From NCBI GenBank assembly GCA_040616305.1, contig CP159918.1, positions 310,001 through 374,000 of the forward strand: a DNA stretch of 64,000 bases. Reading direction: 5' to 3'. This stretch comes from UBA1876 sp003446665 (lineage in GTDB: Bacteria; Synergistota; Synergistia; Synergistales; Thermovirgaceae). This document shows, in pieces, positions 8,421-16,829 of this stretch (the first letter of the stretch is position 1; every line of letters starts with the position of its first letter). A program made the translations under genes and the position numbers. The notes beneath the pieces are model-generated. The model did no database searches. It was not told where the DNA came from and saw only the letters and a program-made list of their open reading frames with translations.

Positions 8421-9814
8421 GCAGGCTCCCTCTTCTTTCCGACAGGTATTTTTATGCTTACACGCCCTCCGCCCTCTTCGGAGTTTTTGATGTCGAGGCG
8501 GCCTCCGTGTTCGTGTACGACTTCCTCGGCGAAAGCAAGGCCCAACCCCGTAGACCCCCATCCCGAGATCGGGTCTTCGAGTCGGCGTCCCGTAAAACCT
8601 TTTCCGTTGTCAGTGATCGTGAATGACACTTCAGGCCCTTTACAGGATACCTCTAAGAGGATGCGCCGGTTGTTCGATGCCGCCGTCGCTCGTGCGGCGT
8701 TGTCGAGAATGTTCACCAGGGCCCTGGAGAGGCGGATCAGGTTGACTTCGAGCTCGATGCAGGCGCATTCTGGAGATAGAACGGTCTCTATCCGGCGATG
8801 GAAGTCCAGTGAACTTATCTGGCTCATAGTATAAGAAAGTATTTCTTCCGTTTTGGCGGCTCTTTTTGATGAGGGCGACAGTATCTCGGAGATCATCTGG
8901 TTCATGCCCCAGGCCGCTTTTTGTATTACATTGGCATGTTTTTTAAGGGTCTCCGGCGGAGCCCCATATTCTATGATGCCGGCAAGGCCCAAAATCGAGG
9001 TAAGCGGACGTTTCAGGTCATGGACCAGGTTCTGCATTTCACGGGAGCTCCTTGTGCGCAAGTGTTCTTCCCTGAGGCGGGCGAGTTGTCGTTCCTGTGT
9101 CCTGATCCGGCGCATCTGCTGTATCTGGCGTGCCGATAGAATCAGCAATTCGGATGTCACGAGGCCCCCCGCAAGGACGGTAATGAAAGCTATTCCCCCC
9201 AAAAGGTTGAGAGTACCGTCTCGGCCGAGCAGCAGGGCCAGTTCCTTGACCGCCATTGACACTTCACCCCAGCCGAAACCGTAAACCGTCAGCGCGGGTA
9301 TGACATCGAGCCACTGGAAGGAAAAAAGCAAAAGCGTCAGTGCCAACGCTATATTCCCCCAACCTGCCACGTCTTTGGTCAAAATCTGGATGGCCAGGAC
9401 GGTAAGAACACCCATGACGGCCGGAATGCCGAAATGTGGTACCGTTGCGGATTCGAGCAGGGCAAGCGTCTGGTAACAAAGGGGAATCGCGATCGCCGGA
9501 ACTGCGACGGCGACCCAGTTTCTTGCGGTCAGTCTTGCCATTCCGTCGCCTGCGAAAAACCACCCCAGGTAGAGGAACAGGGCCCTGGTGGTGTTTAAAA
9601 GTACGAGTACCCCCGCGGCGGCGAAAAGATAACCGCTGTCCCCCGTGGCAGCCGAGAGGTTCATGAGACTGTAGACGACGGTCAGGGGTTTTTTCACGTG
9701 AAGCGCGACCACCCAAAGCCCCAGAGAGAGTACGCTCAAAAGGATGGGGAAATATTTCGGTCCCAGGCGGACCTGGCGATACCCCTGGTTTGACCGGCCT
9801 TTTTCGTCCGTCAC
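8417..9814 (-). CDS. Membrane histidine kinase coupled to the poly-gamma-glutamate operon
   Basis: The product has 465 residues. About seven hydrophobic segments span residues 20-230, followed by a coiled linker, a HisKA box with His265 in NLVHDLKRPLTSILG, an N box (VNILDNAARAT), and G boxes (FTITDNGKGF, GSTGLGLAF). The start chosen is GTG at 9814. It overlaps the pgsW stop as GTGA and has AAGGAGA about 9 bases upstream. A longer in-frame ATG at 9856 lacks a comparable ribosome site. Sensing is probably by the multi-pass membrane region, as there is no extracellular loop domain of note. The pair with the following regulator, translated in series with pgsBCW, suggests control by polymer status or membrane state; this is inference. 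Confidence 0.85.
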   Translation of the reverse strand: MTDEKGRSNQGYRQVRLGPKYFPILLSVLSLGLWVVALHVKKPLTVVYSLMNLSAATGDSGYLFAAAGVLVLLNTTRALFLYLGWFFAGDGMARLTARNWVAVAVPAIAIPLCYQTLALLESATVPHFGIPAVMGVLTVLAIQILTKDVAGWGNIALALTLLLFSFQWLDVIPALTVYGFGWGEVSMAVKELALLLGRDGTLNLLGGIAFITVLAGGLVTSELLILSARQIQQMRRIRTQERQLARLREEHLRTRSSREMQNLVHDLKRPLTSILGLAGIIEYGAPPETLKKHANVIQKAAWGMNQMISEILSPSSKRAAKTEEILSYTMSQISSLDFHRRIETVLSPECACIELEVNLIRLSRALVNILDNAARATAASNNRRILLEVSCKGPEVSFTITDNGKGFTGRRLEDPISGWGSTGLGLAFAEEVVHEHGGRLDIKNSEEGGGRVSIKIPVGKKREPA

Positions 9815-10902
9815 TTGCCCGCGTCTCCTTTCTCGAGGGTCCACCGCCTGAAGCATAGCAAAAAAAGCCCCCAGGCTGCGAGAGCGAAGATGGCCAGGAT
9901 CCCCGGCGTCCTTCCGGGAGTTTTCCTCTTTGGCTTGCCGTCGTAAGGTATGCCTGCCTCCCTGGAAAGAGCCCGAACGTCGAGCATGTGTATTACAGGG
10001 ATGCCTGATTCCAGAGCCCTGGCTATAATACCGTTTCCCGCCTCCGTGGCTTCTTCGGGCAGAATGATACCGGGATCAAGCTTCAAAACGGCATCGTCGG
10101 TACCAAGATTGGCCTGACTTCCCCCTATTTGCACTATAACCTTTGGTGAAAAGGCGGCAAGGGTCTCCCATTTTTGGGCCATTATCCCTTCCAGGGTATC
10201 AGCGTAGATGAGCGGGATCCCGGAAGACTTGAGAGACTCCATCAAAATGGCACGGCCTTCGGGCGAGAGGTCCGTGGCCCGTTCTCCTGCTCCGCCCAAG
10301 GTGGCGGCTCCTGGGACCACGCGGATAAAACCGCCCCGGCGAAGCGTTTCAATGATCGCTGTTAGGGGAAGATCCGGCAGGTTGGCCCCCCATGATGAAG
10401 CTCCCAGGGAAGGGATGACAAGTAGTTCAAGGTCCATTTTTTCAGCGGCAAGGATCGCAGAAAGCAAAAAACCTGGAAAGGATCCCGATGCCAGAATGGC
10501 GAGCCTGTCGCCTTCAAGGAGTCCGAGGGATCGATACCACTTGAGCAGTAGTACCGCCCATCCGGGATCGGTGGCGGTCCTTTTTGCCTCGAGCTTTCCC
10601 ATCGTGGTGGTAATGGGGCTCCACTCGAGACCGATCAGTCCCGTCCGCCAGGGGTCGATTTTCTGGTCGGAGGCGATATTCATTCTTTCCCGTTCCGCCC
10701 AAAGCCAGGATTGCGCGGCCCTTGCCTTGTCCCAGAGCTCGGCTTCAGCCCCGCGCAGAGGTGGTCTGCAGACAAGGAAGACCGAAAACATGAATACAGC
10801 CAAAAGGCAACAGGCAGCAACGACTTTTTTCCGCCTGGTGCCCTCGTTGCCTAAAAGCAATGTTTTTACCTCCAGGAGGAAGAAAGAAAGCGCACCTTTC
10901 AT
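9811..10902 (-). CDS. pgsW: Poly-gamma-glutamate system protein PgsW-like
   Basis: The product has 363 residues. A hydrophobic segment lies near residues 25-45 (KVVAACCLLAVFMFSVFLVC), a large domain facing outside or in the periplasm spans about 50-325, and a C-terminal membrane segment ends the protein (GILAIFALAAWGLFLLCF). The family is known from poly-gamma-glutamate clusters of Synergistota, Fusobacteria and related anaerobes that lack pgsA/pgsE; its biochemical role is not established. The middle domain carries GSFPGFLLSAILAAEKM and QIGGSQANLG, which recalls an alpha/beta fold, but I assign no reaction. The ATG at 10902 overlaps the pgsC stop (ATGA) and the gene overlaps the kinase start (GTGA). 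An in-frame extension to 11439 is just pgsC read in another frame. Confidence 0.85.
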   Translation of the reverse strand: MKGALSFFLLEVKTLLLGNEGTRRKKVVAACCLLAVFMFSVFLVCRPPLRGAEAELWDKARAAQSWLWAERERMNIASDQKIDPWRTGLIGLEWSPITTTMGKLEAKRTATDPGWAVLLLKWYRSLGLLEGDRLAILASGSFPGFLLSAILAAEKMDLELLVIPSLGASSWGANLPDLPLTAIIETLRRGGFIRVVPGAATLGGAGERATDLSPEGRAILMESLKSSGIPLIYADTLEGIMAQKWETLAAFSPKVIVQIGGSQANLGTDDAVLKLDPGIILPEEATEAGNGIIARALESGIPVIHMLDVRALSREAGIPYDGKPKRKTPGRTPGILAIFALAAWGLFLLCFRRWTLEKGDAGK

Positions 10903-11321
10903 GGGAGTATCTCCGCGAGAAAAAGAGCCGCCAGGCCGCACGCGACTGCTCCTGCCAATGTAGGCAAAAGACCCTGACGATGTGAATCCGCCGCCACCAG
11001 GCCCGGCACTATCCATCCGCTCCAGGGAAGGTGCAACGGAAAGACCAATGACCAGCACCAGAAAAGAAAAAGGGACAAGAAAATGGCGAGCCCCACACGG
11101 CGCCTGCCGTAGAGGGCGAACCTGAGTCCCGCTATCTCCAAAAGAAGGAGAAGGGGAAGCGACAAAAGCAGGGATAGACCAGCCGTGTGTGGATAAAATC
11201 CCGAAACGGCCAGGAAACCGGGAGTAATGATCCCCCCGGTTGAAAAACCCGTCCTTTCCGTCCAGACAAGGCCGAGTAAAACGCCCAAAAGAAGAAGCTC
11301 CAGTTCTCCCGAGGCGCTCAT
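10899..11321 (-). CDS. pgsC: Poly-gamma-glutamate biosynthesis membrane protein PgsC (CapC)
   Basis: This 140-residue protein is almost entirely hydrophobic, with four to five membrane segments, and is slightly shorter than the Bacillus protein (about 149). The conserved N-terminal section TERTGFSTGGIITPGFLAV, right after the first helix, is characteristic of CapC/PgsC. PgsC forms the membrane part of the polymerase with the ligase PgsB and helps move the growing chain across the membrane. Start and stop overlap both neighbours by ATGA, giving strict translational coupling. Confidence 0.93.
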   Translation of the reverse strand: MSASGELELLLLGVLLGLVWTERTGFSTGGIITPGFLAVSGFYPHTAGLSLLLSLPLLLLLEIAGLRFALYGRRRVGLAIFLSLFLFWCWSLVFPLHLPWSGWIVPGLVAADSHRQGLLPTLAGAVACGLAALFLAEILP

Positions 11322-12340
11322 GCGTCATCATCCCGGTCGGGTGGGCGGACACCGTGGTTTTGCTTTGTCGCAGCCACGAGTTTGAGAAGTTCCAGAGGCA
11401 ATCCTGCGATATTTCCGAACCCGAAGGTCTTTTTCCCAAGCCGGCCCGATATGGCGGGGATGTCCGGGAAGCCTAGATAGGTGAATTGAAAACCTGCTCC
11501 GATAGGGTAGGGACCTGTGAGAAGTATCTCCTTCCACTCGCGTTCCAGCACGAAATCCCTTAAAGCCGTGATCCGCGTCCGGCGGTCTCTCCTGTTGTGA
11601 AGCCAAAGTGACGTTTCACGGCTATCCCATCGGAGGCTTTCCCATAAGTAGCGGGTGCTCTCACTGTCGTTAGCAGAAAAAGCTGTAGCCAGAAGGCGCC
11701 CTTTTTCATCCAGGCGGTGGACCGAAAAGTCGGTAAAGGCAGGACCCACTTCCTCCAGAGCCCTTTCGAGGCATGGGTCTTCTATTCCATGAACGCGGCA
11801 CGCTTCACGTATGAAGGATTTCGAAATCATAACCGGATCGACAAGGCCGTTACGGACGGAAAGTACCTCGCAGCCCTTTTGCTCCAGGAGGCGTTTGGCG
11901 GTGGAACTGGAGGCCACATCAAAACCGCAGAGCACTTTCGCGCCCTGTGGAATCCCCCTTGCCAAAGCATACAGGGGAGCTTCTTCGTCCCAGCCCCAGA
12001 CGTCCTCGTGATCGCGCCTGGCGTTGGTCCATATCGTAAGTGTCGGGTCCAGCCACCTTGCCGCAAGGGGCTGGAGTTCGGGCGTTACGGCGCTGTTTTC
12101 AAGCACGACCGCTTCCGCCGAAAGAGGCAGACTGCGAAGCCACCACCGCATTTCTTCTACGTGTGCTCCCGCTGCGCGGCTGATTTCCTTCGACTCCCCG
12201 GGGCCGAGACTTATGGGAATTACGCCCGTTACCTTGCCCCAGGCCTGTATTTTCAGGCGGGAAAGAACCTGCTGCAGTCCCCTGACGATTCCGCTTTTCC
12301 CGCGGGTCCCGGTGACGAGGATTCGTATTGGGGCCTTCAT
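11318..12340 (-). CDS. pgsB: Poly-gamma-glutamate synthase PgsB (CapB), Mur-ligase type
   Basis: PgsB is an ATP-dependent amide ligase that adds glutamate to the gamma-carboxyl of the growing poly-gamma-glutamate chain. The product is 340 residues versus about 390 in Bacillus. The P-loop GTRGKSG is at residues 11-17. Mur-ligase-like segments include VLENSAVTPELQP and WTNARRDHEDVWG, where the latter is a hallmark of CapB. The protein begins at the nucleotide-binding strand (MKAPIRILVTGTRGKSG), without the N-terminal membrane helix seen in Bacillus PgsB. It lies directly after the ggt terminator, so its transcription depends on readthrough or a local promoter. Confidence 0.93.
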   Translation of the reverse strand: MKAPIRILVTGTRGKSGIVRGLQQVLSRLKIQAWGKVTGVIPISLGPGESKEISRAAGAHVEEMRWWLRSLPLSAEAVVLENSAVTPELQPLAARWLDPTLTIWTNARRDHEDVWGWDEEAPLYALARGIPQGAKVLCGFDVASSSTAKRLLEQKGCEVLSVRNGLVDPVMISKSFIREACRVHGIEDPCLERALEEVGPAFTDFSVHRLDEKGRLLATAFSANDSESTRYLWESLRWDSRETSLWLHNRRDRRTRITALRDFVLEREWKEILLTGPYPIGAGFQFTYLGFPDIPAISGRLGKKTFGFGNIAGLPLELLKLVAATKQNHGVRPPDRDDDA

Positions 12341-12384
12341 GGTTCACCATCTTTCATGGGGTGTTTTTACTTTTTTGCCAAAAA

Positions 12385-12409
12385 GGCGCGGGAAGATCCT
12401 TCCCGCGCC
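12385..12409 (-). terminator. Intrinsic terminator between ggt and pgsB
   Basis: An 11-bp stem (12385-12395 with 12399-12409) has a 3-base loop, and on the minus strand it is followed by TTTTT. It lies 31 bases beyond the ggt stop and 45 bases before the pgsB start. It may step down pgsBCW and two-component expression relative to ggt, or separate the two transcription units. Confidence 0.75.
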
Positions 12410-12440
12410 AGGTTATTTCCTTTTGCTTTCCGATTTCGCG

Positions 12441-14165
12441 TCAGTACCCTACAGGTACGCCTAGCCTACGGCTGTCGGCTCCGCCATTAAGGCCTTCATC
12501 GGTAAAGAGTATGCCCTGAGCCGTGCCGAAATAACCGCCCCGAGGCTGAACTTCTACATTATGGCCGCGAATTTTCAAAAACTCCACCGTTACGGGGTCC
12601 ATGGCGTCCTCTATGCGGAAGGGGCCTGCCTTGCCGCCCGAAGCGTAGGTGAATATCCTCGGCTGTTCGATGGCCTCGTCCATGGTCATTCCAAAGTCGA
12701 CCACGTTCATGATGATCTGGCTCACCGAGGTGATAATTCTCCATGCGCCTGCTGCTCCGATGGTCATGAAAGGCTTGCCGTCTGGATCCAGGACTATGCT
12801 GGGCGACATGGACGAAAGGGGTCTCTTGCCTGGTTCAGGCGCGTTTACGCTCGCCGGATCGGAAGAAAAGTCGTCCATCTGGTTGTTGGCGACTATGCCC
12901 CATTCAGGCACGATAACTCCCGAGCCGAAGAAATAGTTTACCGTATTTGTGGATGCCACGATGTTGCCTTCGGCGTCAGCTACGGAGAAATGGCTCGTCG
13001 ATATGTGGGAGTCGTCGGTTCCTGCGACAAGAGTTATAGCCGCTCCCTGCTGGAAAGGCCAGGGGTCGTCGGCTTCCACGTCGAGCATGACCCTGTGGGG
13101 CCGGATTTTTGCCGCAAGGTTTTTGGCGTATTCTTTGCTGGTGAGTCCCTTTAGAGGTACATCCACGAAGGCCGAGTCGGCCATATAGGCTGCCCTGTCC
13201 GCGAAGACAAGTTTCATGGCCTCACCGAGGTAGTGCAGGTACTTGGGATTGTTGTGTCCCCAGTCGGCGACGGGGAAGTTTTCCATGATGTTAAGGAGTT
13301 GTACGATATGTGTCCCTCCGCTCGAAGCGGGAGGAGTGGAGTAGATGTGGTAACCCCTGTAGGTTCCGCTGACCGGCTCCCTCGTTTCCATCTTGTAATT
13401 TTTCAGGTCCGCCATCGTCATTTCCCCGCCGTTAGCGTTTATGGCCCTGACGAAAGCCTCTCCAATGGGTCCTTCATAGAAAGCTTTCGGGCCCTGCTCG
13501 CCGATCAGGCGGAACGCCCTTGCCAGGTTCGGCTGCTTAAGCACCGTACCCGCCTCTACGGGGAGGCCGTCCTTGAAAAAGGGCACCTGCGCGGGGTCGT
13601 TATAGGCGTGGAGCTTCTCCAGGTTGTCTGCGATGATCCCGGTCTGCATTTCCACCACGGTGAAACCTTCTTCGGCAAGTCGGATCGCAGGTTCGGCTAC
13701 TTCCGCCCAGGTCATGGTCCCGTATCTTTCGAGGGCGTTCCACATGCCAAGTACGTAACCCGGCACTCCGGAGGCCTTGCCGCCGAGCTGGGACCACTTC
13801 TCCTGTTTAGCCTTTTCAGAAGCGAACATGTCCTTTGTGGAGCTGGCCGGAGCGGTTTCCCTGTAATCCAGCTCGACCACCTCGCCGGTTTTGGCAAAAC
13901 GGATGACCATGAACCCCCCGCCTCCCATGCCCGAGGCATTGGGTTCGACCACGTTCAGCGCGAGTGCTGTGGCGATGGCGGCGTCAATGGCGTTTCCGCC
14001 CTTTTGAAGTACCTCCACGCCCGCCTTGGAGGCCAGTTCGTGCGCCGACGAAACCATTCCGCGTTTTGCGAATACATCGTTAACAATCGGTTCCTGGGCG
14101 AAGGCCCCCACCGCCATTACGGTGACCATCACCACGACTCCGATTGCCAGCAGAAACTTTTTCAT
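12441..14165 (-). CDS. ggt: Gamma-glutamyltransferase (exported)
   Basis: This 574-residue secreted Ntn-hydrolase cleaves gamma-glutamyl bonds (glutathione or poly-gamma-glutamate). The signal peptide covers about residues 1-23, ending AVGAFAQ. The autoprocessing threonine is at about Thr390 in HISTSHFSVAD, matching the TTHYS site of E. coli Ggt. The gamma-glutamate-binding NQMDDFS and the SSMSPSIV region are present downstream. In Bacillus anthracis a Ggt homologue (CapD) trims and anchors poly-gamma-glutamate. Its position immediately before pgsBCW suggests this enzyme releases, trims or recycles the polymer. The ribosome site GAAGGAGGAAAA is ideal. A terminator follows the stop. Confidence 0.93.
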   Translation of the reverse strand: MKKFLLAIGVVVMVTVMAVGAFAQEPIVNDVFAKRGMVSSAHELASKAGVEVLQKGGNAIDAAIATALALNVVEPNASGMGGGGFMVIRFAKTGEVVELDYRETAPASSTKDMFASEKAKQEKWSQLGGKASGVPGYVLGMWNALERYGTMTWAEVAEPAIRLAEEGFTVVEMQTGIIADNLEKLHAYNDPAQVPFFKDGLPVEAGTVLKQPNLARAFRLIGEQGPKAFYEGPIGEAFVRAINANGGEMTMADLKNYKMETREPVSGTYRGYHIYSTPPASSGGTHIVQLLNIMENFPVADWGHNNPKYLHYLGEAMKLVFADRAAYMADSAFVDVPLKGLTSKEYAKNLAAKIRPHRVMLDVEADDPWPFQQGAAITLVAGTDDSHISTSHFSVADAEGNIVASTNTVNYFFGSGVIVPEWGIVANNQMDDFSSDPASVNAPEPGKRPLSSMSPSIVLDPDGKPFMTIGAAGAWRIITSVSQIIMNVVDFGMTMDEAIEQPRIFTYASGGKAGPFRIEDAMDPVTVEFLKIRGHNVEVQPRGGYFGTAQGILFTDEGLNGGADSRRLGVPVGY

Positions 14166-14222
14166 GTCGTTTTCCTCCTTCTCAGTGTTGCCGTTTTGCT
14201 ATTACTCTCCCTGGGGCCGAGT

Positions 14223-15359
14223 TCAGTCAAGAGGGGACAGATATGGCCCCAACCCGTTTTCCACCAGCTCCCCGAAGGCAGGAATTCCGCTTACTACCAC
14301 CTCCTTCGACGGATCTAAAAAACCAAGTGAGTCGAAAAAGGACATCAGGGCGGAGGTATGCCTTGCGATCCTCATCCCGATAGGCTGGTCTGTTTCGTAT
14401 GGGATGAAAAGAAGCCCCAGGTCCGCTGCCCAGGCGTAATATTTATCCGATCCCGTCAGCACCAGGTTCTCGTCGGTCCTTCCGCGAAGGCGCCCCTGAC
14501 TTGGGTTGCCCGTTTCCATCAAAATCGGCATGGTGTCGGTATAGTCGCCCCATTCGCGGTGCGTCAGTCCGCGGAGGTTTTTCGGTGATGGTTCAAGACG
14601 AATGGGGATATCGGATATTTCGAGCTCCATGGCCACCATGGCGGCCAGTTCCATGCTTTTTTCATGAGCGACTATGGCGTTTACGACGGGATACTCCGGA
14701 GAGGCCTCGTGCAGGTCGAAGGCCAGATCGACCTGTTCGCCTATAATCAGCTGCCGCAAAGCATAAGCCAGCCTCTGCGTGAGAGCGCCGTCGGGTGTGC
14801 CAGGATGGGCGCGGTTCAGGTTGCTTCTTTCGCTGCCCGCCAGTTCCTGCCCCGACTGTGGGTGGATGTAAACATCGGGGTTGGGCCACTGGTAAATGGG
14901 ATTCGTCGCCCTTGATCCGTAGCGGAAGGAGCGTACCGAGCCGTCGGGAAGAGTGAAGCTTATTCTCTGGGGATGAGCCTCCTGCGGCGAGTTATGCGTG
15001 AAGGCCATAATGTTGGCAAAGGGGACTATTATCAGCCTGCCTTTATGGACCTTTGCCCTTTCGAGAAACAGGACCGCCGTCAGTGAAGATGCTGGTTCGT
15101 TCGGGTGCGTTCCCCCCATGACGAAGACCGTTCCTCCAGGTTCGGATCCCTCCTGGATATATACAGGAGTGTCTGCCGCTGTGCCCTTTATGCCGTCAAA
15201 CCATTCCGACAACATGTGTTTCTCGAATCCGGGAGCAGGGACGACGGCGTCCATCTCCCACATCGACATGAACGAACGGGCCGCTCCGAATGCCACTATA
15301 GCTATGGCGGCTATTAAAAAAAGGGCGGTTTGGACGTTTCCCCTTGGTTTCCATGCCAT
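14223..15359 (-). CDS. Membrane-anchored AstE/AspA-like zinc carboxypeptidase (M14 type)
   Basis: The product has 378 residues. An N-terminal anchor or uncleaved signal (about residues 8-32) is followed by a zinc hydrolase domain. Metal and catalytic signatures of the succinylglutamate desuccinylase/aspartoacylase clan are visible: GGTHPNEPAS (His and Glu ligands), SNLNRAHPG (the substrate-binding NxNR type motif), and DLHEASP with a later ligand. The family removes acyl or amino-acid groups from glutamate and aspartate derivatives. Here it faces the cell exterior, between a permease and Ggt, so a role in trimming gamma-glutamyl oligomers is plausible but unproven. It starts with ATG after GGGGGTAAGGGAA and lies 12 bases after the 49-residue membrane peptide gene. 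Confidence 0.82.
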   Translation of the reverse strand: MAWKPRGNVQTALFLIAAIAIVAFGAARSFMSMWEMDAVVPAPGFEKHMLSEWFDGIKGTAADTPVYIQEGSEPGGTVFVMGGTHPNEPASSLTAVLFLERAKVHKGRLIIVPFANIMAFTHNSPQEAHPQRISFTLPDGSVRSFRYGSRATNPIYQWPNPDVYIHPQSGQELAGSERSNLNRAHPGTPDGALTQRLAYALRQLIIGEQVDLAFDLHEASPEYPVVNAIVAHEKSMELAAMVAMELEISDIPIRLEPSPKNLRGLTHREWGDYTDTMPILMETGNPSQGRLRGRTDENLVLTGSDKYYAWAADLGLLFIPYETDQPIGMRIARHTSALMSFFDSLGFLDPSKEVVVSGIPAFGELVENGLGPYLSPLD

Positions 15360-15371
15360 TTCCCTTACCCC

Positions 15372-15521
15372 CTATTTTATGAGAAGCACCCTGAGAACCA
15401 GGGGGAGTATGACCAAAGCGGCGGTAACCTGTTTCCAGAAATCCTTTTCGCGGAACATGCACCTGGTCACGAAGGCCAGTACGAAAAGCACTATTCCACG
15501 GTAAATAAAGGTCATGATCAT
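15372..15521 (-). CDS. Small membrane protein (49 aa) in the poly-gamma-glutamate operon
   Basis: A short open frame starts at the ATG at 15519-15521 with AGGAGTG about 9 bases upstream and ends with TAG at 15372-15374. It sits with 13-base and 12-base gaps between the permease and AstE-like genes. The peptide has two hydrophobic helices (about residues 4-21 and 31-48) split by a charged turn CMFREKDFWKQ, a hairpin topology. Tight spacing, a good ribosome site and a hydrophobic composition matching its neighbours argue that it is real. It could be an accessory subunit of the DctM-like permease (a minimal DctQ replacement) or of the Pgs machinery. No homologue is recognised. Confidence 0.72.
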   Translation of the reverse strand: MIMTFIYRGIVLFVLAFVTRCMFREKDFWKQVTAALVILPLVLRVLLIK

Positions 15522-15534
15522 GATTGGATCACTC

Positions 15535-16824
15535 CTAATAAAGCACTCCGGCTATATAACCGGCGCCCAGGATGATTGCGATTCCCCAGAGGGCGGTCAA
15601 CACCGCCGGGGTAACGCAGTACCTCAGGACCTTGAAGTAGTTTTCCTCTCCCACTACCTGGGCAGCGAAGATCCCGGCCAGAGCCGTGGGCGGCATCAGG
15701 TCTCCAAGCCCCGCTATCAGGCTCAAGGCGCTTCCCACCAGGATCTCGTTTTTGCCCAGCAGTGCCAAAAGGAAAGGAACCCCCAAAACCGAAGCTGAAC
15801 CAAAGGCCGAAACGGCGCCAAAAAGGGGCATCGAGGTAGCGATTCCGACGTAAAGCAGCCATGCGGGCAGCGCGAGGGCGGAGACCACCACGAAACCCCT
15901 TACTCCCGTCAGGGTCATTACCTGTATGAACATGCCCACGCCCATGAGTATCCCCATGACCGGGAGCGCGTTGTCTATGGCTTCCGTCACCGTGTCCACA
16001 GGCTTCCATCTGCTTCCAGTCAAAAAGGCCGACGCGGAGGCGATCAAAAATTCCAGGGGCATCCCCAGCGAGGGAAATACCGAGGGGAAAAGACTGGATC
16101 CGCCGAGAAGCACCACCAGAACTCCCACCGGGAGAAAGAGCCTGAGGCTCATGGGAACGCGTTCCATCCGCCGGAGCTCGTACTCGAGGGCCTCTTCGTC
16201 CTGGACCTTGTTTTTAAGGCCAGGGTAGATCAACAAAAGAGCCGTAACGACAGCGAGCGGTATGGTGCAAAGGAGCAGGGGAACTCCGAAGCCCACGTAG
16301 GGCATGTCAATGCCGCCGCCTATTATCATGGCCGGCAGGTTGATAGGTGGCGCGATCATGCCGTAGATGGCGCCCATCGCTATCGCCGCCGCGGTTTTAT
16401 GTATCTGGACGCCGAGTTTCATAAGCACTGGAGCCACAAGGGCCCCGGTGGTGAGGACCGCCGCCGTCGACGACCCCGTTATCATCCCTGGGATCATAAT
16501 CAGGAGCATGATGCCCAGGGATAACAAAAGCGGCCGTTTTTTGAACTTTCTGATTAACCAGGCGGCCATGGCCTCCAGCAGGCCGGTTCTCTCTATAACC
16601 TTCATGAAGATCATCGCCGTGGCGATGATCAGGATCGTATCGAGATAGCCGAAGGTCCCCTCCACGAGATGGCGTACCGGGAGTCCCTTAACGGCGGCCA
16701 AGCCCCCGACAACGGCCGCAAGTGCCATGGCAACCGCAATTGGAAGTTTCAGCCGGAAGGCGCCTAAGACGAAGGTCCCTATCATCAAAAACGCGTAAAG
16801 GGCCTCGGGCCAGAGCCAGTTCAT
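15535..16824 (-). CDS. DctM-like/dicarboxylate-type permease of the poly-gamma-glutamate operon
   Basis: This 429-residue protein has about 11-12 membrane segments. Two half-repeats each contain a re-entrant signature: MIPGMITGSSTAAVLTTGALVAP in the first half, and SAFGSASVLGVPFLLAL followed by AGLGDLMPPTALAG in the second. The GAIYGMIAPPINLPAM segment with its helix-break prolines is typical of the DctM/ion-transporter superfamily. A separate DctQ subunit and a DctP binding protein are not present, unless the 49-residue peptide and the secreted DUF6305-like protein stand in for them. The likely substrate is glutamate, a gamma-glutamyl oligomer or a dicarboxylate. Confidence 0.8.
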   Translation of the reverse strand: MNWLWPEALYAFLMIGTFVLGAFRLKLPIAVAMALAAVVGGLAAVKGLPVRHLVEGTFGYLDTILIIATAMIFMKVIERTGLLEAMAAWLIRKFKKRPLLLSLGIMLLIMIPGMITGSSTAAVLTTGALVAPVLMKLGVQIHKTAAAIAMGAIYGMIAPPINLPAMIIGGGIDMPYVGFGVPLLLCTIPLAVVTALLLIYPGLKNKVQDEEALEYELRRMERVPMSLRLFLPVGVLVVLLGGSSLFPSVFPSLGMPLEFLIASASAFLTGSRWKPVDTVTEAIDNALPVMGILMGVGMFIQVMTLTGVRGFVVVSALALPAWLLYVGIATSMPLFGAVSAFGSASVLGVPFLLALLGKNEILVGSALSLIAGLGDLMPPTALAGIFAAQVVGEENYFKVLRYCVTPAVLTALWGIAIILGAGYIAGVLY

Positions 16825-16829
16825 TTTTT

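Noticed and set aside
8421..8561. 47-residue extension of the response regulator
   Set aside because: It overlaps the kinase coding end and is arginine-rich without a domain; the ATGA start at 8420 fits the receiver fold.
10903..11439. N-terminal extension of pgsW
   Set aside because: This stretch is pgsC in its own frame; the ATGA overlap at 10899-10902 gives the true start.
13233..14318. Long antisense frame over ggt
   Set aside because: Shadow of an intact gamma-glutamyltransferase; no ribosome site or recognisable domain.
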